Assembly: GCA_021783175.1 (NCBI GenBank)
Contig: JAJXUF010000010.1
Location: 1 to 57,685 of the forward strand
Source: Pseudomonadota bacterium
GTDB lineage: Bacteria > Pseudomonadota > Gammaproteobacteria > Acidiferrobacterales > UBA6901
Direction: 5' to 3'
DNA length: 57,685 nt
Below the pieces are notes generated by a model. That model saw only the letters and a list, made by a program, of their open reading frames with translations, was not told where the DNA came from and did not search any database. Both the position numbers and the translations under genes were made by a program. Shown piece by piece: positions 53,981 to 57,685 of this stretch (the stretch's first letter is position 1; every line of letters begins with the position of its first letter).

Positions 53981-56900
53981 ATCTGCCAGAGTTGTGTATA
54001 CGCCGGCCGGTCATGACAACCCTGCTCATGGCAGGGTTCCTCATCTTTGGCGTGATCGCGTATCGCGCGCTCCCGGTCAGCGAATTGCCCAACGTCGATT
54101 TTCCGACTATCTCCGTCTCGGCCAATCTCCCTGGGGCGAGCCCGGAAACGATGGCCTCGTCGGTCGCGACACCCCTTGAAGGGCAGTTTTCGACAATCGC
54201 CGGTATCGACTCCATGACGTCGACCAGCGCTCAAGGAACAACCCAGATCACGCTTCAGTTCAGTCTCGACCGCAACATTGATGCTGCAGCGCAGGATGTA
54301 CAGGCCGCAATTTCCGCCGCACTCGGCAAGCTGCCTCCCGGCATGCCAAACCCGCCGTCATTCCGCAAGGTAAATCCGGCCGATTTTCCAATTTTTTACG
54401 TGGCAATGTATTCACCCACGCTACCGCTGTCTCAAGTCGACAAGTACGCAGAAACGATGCTCGCCCAACGGCTGTCGACTGTCAGCGGTGTCGCGCAGGT
54501 TGTCGTTTATGGTTCGCAAAAGTACGCCGTGCGCGTTCAGGTCGATCCGCTGGCTCTGGCGAGCCGCGGTATCGGCATCGACGAGGTGGCGTCGGCGATC
54601 CAGCACGCCAATGTCAATCTACCGACCGGTTCTCTCGACGGACCGTACCAGGCGCAAACCATTCGCGCCAACGGACAACTGAACGATGCCGCCGCCTACC
54701 GGCCGCTGATTGTTGCCTACCGTAACGGCGCTCCCGTCCGACTCCAACAACTGGGACAGATTGTTGACAGCGTGGAAAACACGCGCATCGCGGGCTGGTA
54801 CAACGGACAGCGCGCCATCGTGCTCGCCATCCAGCGCCAGCCGGGCACAAATACGATCGCCACAGTCGACGCCATCAGAAAAATCCTTCCGGTATTCCAG
54901 AGCCAGCTGCCGCCGGCCATTCACATGACGGTCCTCTTCGATCGCTCGCAGTCGATCCGAGCTTCCATAGCCGAGGTTCAGTTCACTCTTATACTAGCCG
55001 GCTGCCTGGTGATCCTTGTGATCTTCCTGTTTTTGCGCAACGCATCTGCCACGATTATTCCCAGTCTGGCCCTGCCGATCTCCGTTATCGGCACCTTCGG
55101 CGTGCTGGAACTGCTGGGTTATGGCCTGGATAACCTCTCTTTGCTTGCGCTAACGCTGTCCGTCGGCTTCGTCGTCGACGATGCGATCGTCATGCTGGAG
55201 AACATCGTGCGCCACATAGAAGCGGGCGAAAATCCTCTGCAGGCGGCGATATTGGGATCGCGCGAAATCGGCTTCACCATCATATCCATGACATTGTCGC
55301 TCGCTGCGGTTTTCATTCCGGTGCTTTTTATGGGCGGCATTGTGGGCAGACTGCTGCATGAATTCGCAGTCGCCATCGTCGTTGCCATTCTCGTGTCCGG
55401 CTTCGTCTCTCTGACTCTCACACCGATGATGAGCAGCCGCTTCGTGCGCCCTGCGCTGCGCGAGAGTCATGGACGTCTTTTCATGGTGGCTGAGCGCGTG
55501 CTCGAGTCCGTTTACCGCGCCTACGAGAAGAGTCTTGCGATCACCTTGCGGCACCGTGGCAGCGTCCTTGCCATATTCTTTGTAACGGTGATTGGAACAG
55601 TCCTGTTGTACGTCGCAATCCCCAAAGGATTCCTGCCAAGCGAAGACATCAGCGAGGTTATCGCCTTCACTCAAGGCGCGCAGGACATCTCCTTTGAATC
55701 AATGAAAGCGCACCAGAAAGAAGTCATGGCGGTTTTGAAAGACAATCCGAACATCGAGGCGTTCATGTCCTTCGTCGGGGCTGGCGGTCCGCGCGCAACC
55801 GGCAATACCGGTCTGGTGTTCATGCACCTTAAGCCGCCGTCACAGCGTCCACTCAGCGCTGATCAGCTGATCCAGGCATTGCGCCCGAAATTCGCCGCTA
55901 TTCCTGGAATCCAGGTGTTCATGCAGAACCCCCCGCCCATTCGGATTGGCGGCCAGCTAACCCAGGCGCAGTATCAGTATACGCTGCAGGACTCTGATCT
56001 CGACGAGCTGTACAAATGGTCGACGATTTTCGAAGAGCGGATGCGCAAGATACCAGGCCTGCAGGATGTGGCCACAGACCTGCAGAACGGAGGCTCGGCG
56101 ACCATTGTCAGCGTCGATCGCAATAAAGCTGCGGTTTACGGCCTTACCATGCAGCAGATCGAGAGCGCGCTGACCAGCGCCTTCGGTACTGAACAGGTCT
56201 CGACAATTTATACCGCATCCGACCAGTACCAGGTGATCCTCGAAGTCGCACCGCAATACCAGAACAGTCCTCGTGCTCTATCCCAACTCTATGTGCGCGC
56301 AGCCAACGGCACCCTTGTCCCGCTCGACGCGGTCGCAACTGTCAGACAGGGAATCCAGTCGCTGACCGTGAATCATCAAGGGCAACTACCGTCCGTGACC
56401 CTGTCGTTCAATCTCGCTCCAGGGATGTCTCTGGGCAGTGCAGTTGACGCTATTCATGCGGCGCAGCGGGAGCTGCGAATGCCTGAGTCGATCATTGGAA
56501 GTCTGCAGGGCACCGCCAAGGCATTCGAGTCATCGCTCAAGGGGCTCGGCGTACTGCTGATTATTGCCATGCTGGTTGTCTACATCGTGCTAGGAATTCT
56601 CTACGAGAGTTTTGTGCATCCACTGACCATCCTCTCGGGTCTGCCAGCCGCGGGCGTCGGCGCTCTGCTGACCCTACTTCTGTTCCATGTGGATCTCAGC
56701 CTCTATGCATTTGTCGGCATCATCATGCTTATCGGCATTGTGAAAAAGAACGCAATCATGATGATCGACTTCTCGCTTGACAGACAACGTAATCAGGGCA
56801 AGACGCCGCTGGAAGCAATTTACGAGGCCTGCCTGATTCGGTTCCGACCGATCATGATGACTACCATGGCGGCCCTGATGGGCACCTTCCCGATTGCGCT

Positions 56901-57072
56901 CGGCTTCGGCACGGGCTCAGAGGCGCGACGCCCTCTGGGACTTGCTGTGGTGGGTGGACTTCTATTGTCCCAGTTCCTGACGCTGTACATTACGCCAGTC
57001 ATCTATCTGTATCTGGAAGATTTGCGCACGCACCGTCCACGGTGGATGCGAAACCTGTCCAACGGCTCGTAA
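53977..57072 (+). CDS. RND efflux transporter, MdtB/MdtC-like (HAE1)
   Basis: Proton-driven inner membrane pump, 1031 residues. The N-terminal LCIRRPVMTTLLMAGF and GIDSMTSTSAQG are standard. The proton relay is present: adjacent aspartates in GFVVDDAIVMLEN, about residue 400, and a lysine in GIVKKNAIMMIDF in the second half. Two large periplasmic loops are complete, and the C-terminal region ends with the last helices. The start overlaps the adaptor stop in ATGA. MdtB/C-type pumps often come as two genes; here only one is seen, so it likely works as a homotrimer. Confidence 0.94.
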   Translation: MNLPELCIRRPVMTTLLMAGFLIFGVIAYRALPVSELPNVDFPTISVSANLPGASPETMASSVATPLEGQFSTIAGIDSMTSTSAQGTTQITLQFSLDRNIDAAAQDVQAAISAALGKLPPGMPNPPSFRKVNPADFPIFYVAMYSPTLPLSQVDKYAETMLAQRLSTVSGVAQVVVYGSQKYAVRVQVDPLALASRGIGIDEVASAIQHANVNLPTGSLDGPYQAQTIRANGQLNDAAAYRPLIVAYRNGAPVRLQQLGQIVDSVENTRIAGWYNGQRAIVLAIQRQPGTNTIATVDAIRKILPVFQSQLPPAIHMTVLFDRSQSIRASIAEVQFTLILAGCLVILVIFLFLRNASATIIPSLALPISVIGTFGVLELLGYGLDNLSLLALTLSVGFVVDDAIVMLENIVRHIEAGENPLQAAILGSREIGFTIISMTLSLAAVFIPVLFMGGIVGRLLHEFAVAIVVAILVSGFVSLTLTPMMSSRFVRPALRESHGRLFMVAERVLESVYRAYEKSLAITLRHRGSVLAIFFVTVIGTVLLYVAIPKGFLPSEDISEVIAFTQGAQDISFESMKAHQKEVMAVLKDNPNIEAFMSFVGAGGPRATGNTGLVFMHLKPPSQRPLSADQLIQALRPKFAAIPGIQVFMQNPPPIRIGGQLTQAQYQYTLQDSDLDELYKWSTIFEERMRKIPGLQDVATDLQNGGSATIVSVDRNKAAVYGLTMQQIESALTSAFGTEQVSTIYTASDQYQVILEVAPQYQNSPRALSQLYVRAANGTLVPLDAVATVRQGIQSLTVNHQGQLPSVTLSFNLAPGMSLGSAVDAIHAAQRELRMPESIIGSLQGTAKAFESSLKGLGVLLIIAMLVVYIVLGILYESFVHPLTILSGLPAAGVGALLTLLLFHVDLSLYAFVGIIMLIGIVKKNAIMMIDFSLDRQRNQGKTPLEAIYEACLIRFRPIMMTTMAALMGTFPIALGFGTGSEARRPLGLAVVGGLLLSQFLTLYITPVIYLYLEDLRTHRPRWMRNLSNGS

Positions 57073-57087
57073 TCGCAGCCTGTCCGA

Positions 57088-57685
57088 TCAGCCGCCGTTG
57101 TATTTTTCCGGTCGTGAGTCGGGGGCCAAAGCGGGATCGCCGATCTCGACACGATTGCGCCCCAGGCGTTTAGCGCGATACAAGGCTTTATCAGCCCGGT
57201 CAATCAGGGTGTGCGGAGATTCGCCGGGCAGATACAAGGTTAGTCCCGCGGAAAATGTCGGCAACGTGAGGCGTTGTCCGTTATGTTCACAGGAACCATG
57301 GGCCACTCGTTGCTGCACCTTGCGCAGCGCGCAACTGGCGCCTTCCTGTCCCGTGTTGGGCAACAACACTGAAAACTCCTCGCCGCCATATCGGGCCACC
57401 ATGTCGTGATGGCGGAATATCGATAACACGTCATTGGCGTAATGTCTCAACACCTGGTCACCGGCAGCATGCCCCAGGCTATCGTTGATGGCCTTGAATT
57501 GGTCAAGATCCATGATTGCCAGGGCGAGCGGCGTGCCATAACGCTGCGCACGCCCGATTTCGTCCTCGAGCCGACGCATGAAGGCACGCCGGTTTGGCAA
57601 CGCTGTGAATTCGTCAGTAAGACTCAGCAGGCGCACCTTGTTAAGTTCATCGTGCAGACGCTCGCTGTCTGATTTGACCAACTGC
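57088..57685 (-). CDS. Diguanylate cyclase (GGDEF domain), N-terminus off the window
   Basis: The C-terminal 199 residues or so of a GGDEF protein; the reading frame is open to the window edge, so upstream sensory domains are unknown. LTDEFTALPNRRAF begins the domain, MDLDQFKAINDSLGHAAGD binds GTP and metal, and ARYGGEEF is the active GGEEF signature. RHHD five residues before it matches the inhibitory RxxD site, so the enzyme is probably active and feedback-controlled. It is convergent with the efflux pump. Confidence 0.9.
   Translation of the reverse strand, partial: QLVKSDSERLHDELNKVRLLSLTDEFTALPNRRAFMRRLEDEIGRAQRYGTPLALAIMDLDQFKAINDSLGHAAGDQVLRHYANDVLSIFRHHDMVARYGGEEFSVLLPNTGQEGASCALRKVQQRVAHGSCEHNGQRLTLPTFSAGLTLYLPGESPHTLIDRADKALYRAKRLGRNRVEIGDPALAPDSRPEKYNGG

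Overview
The window reads as a chromosomal stretch of a gammaproteobacterium outside the Enterobacterales. The basis is gene content and order: nuoC and nuoD are separate genes, hrcA with a CIRCE operator heads the chaperone operon, carA-carB-greA and ftsH-folP-glmM-tpiA-secG-tRNA-Leu-nuoA-N run in one direction, and the block grpE-nadK-recN-bamE-rnfH-ratA-smpB-ssrA is arranged much as in E. coli. Sulfur-oxidising or Chromatiales/Acidiferrobacter-like relatives are plausible, but genus cannot be set from the sequence alone.

Left edge (1-413): the 3' end of an IS3-type transposase abuts what looks like the C-terminal remnant of a site-specific recombinase, which runs into the 3' end of an initiator tRNA-Met gene. 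554-15108: complete 14-gene NADH:quinone oxidoreductase operon (nuoA to nuoN, minus strand) with a sigma70-like promoter, preceded by tRNA-Leu(GAG), secG, tpiA, glmM, folP, ftsH, rlmE, a DUF4149 membrane protein, greA, carB and carA. carA has its own promoter and a hairpin in its leader.

27527-33125: accessory genes between carA and dnaJ: a hyaluronan/NodC-type glycosyltransferase, dapB, an MgtC-family membrane protein, the periplasmic methionine sulfoxide reductase pair msrQ/msrP, and a Tat-exported DsrE-like protein. 33200-38411: dnaJ-dnaK-grpE-hrcA on the minus strand, with a CIRCE operator at a sigma70-like promoter before hrcA, a sigma32-like promoter directly before dnaK, and a hairpin between dnaK and dnaJ.

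38531-45788: nadK-recN-GNAT acetyltransferase, fur, bamE, rnfH, ratA, a sodium-dependent (NSS/LeuT-type) transporter translationally coupled to ratA, smpB and tmRNA with its terminator. 45851-48769: an apparent insertion downstream of ssrA, with an IS21 IstB remnant and five minus-strand genes without clear relatives (two secreted proteins, one four-helix membrane protein, one small four-cysteine secreted protein, one C39-type cysteine-peptidase lipoprotein). This is the best place in the window to look for an undescribed system. 49006-57685: AraC regulator, LOG-family hydrolase and beta-CASP metallo-beta-lactamase pair, an RND efflux pump (adaptor plus HAE1-type transporter), and a diguanylate cyclase cut by the window end.
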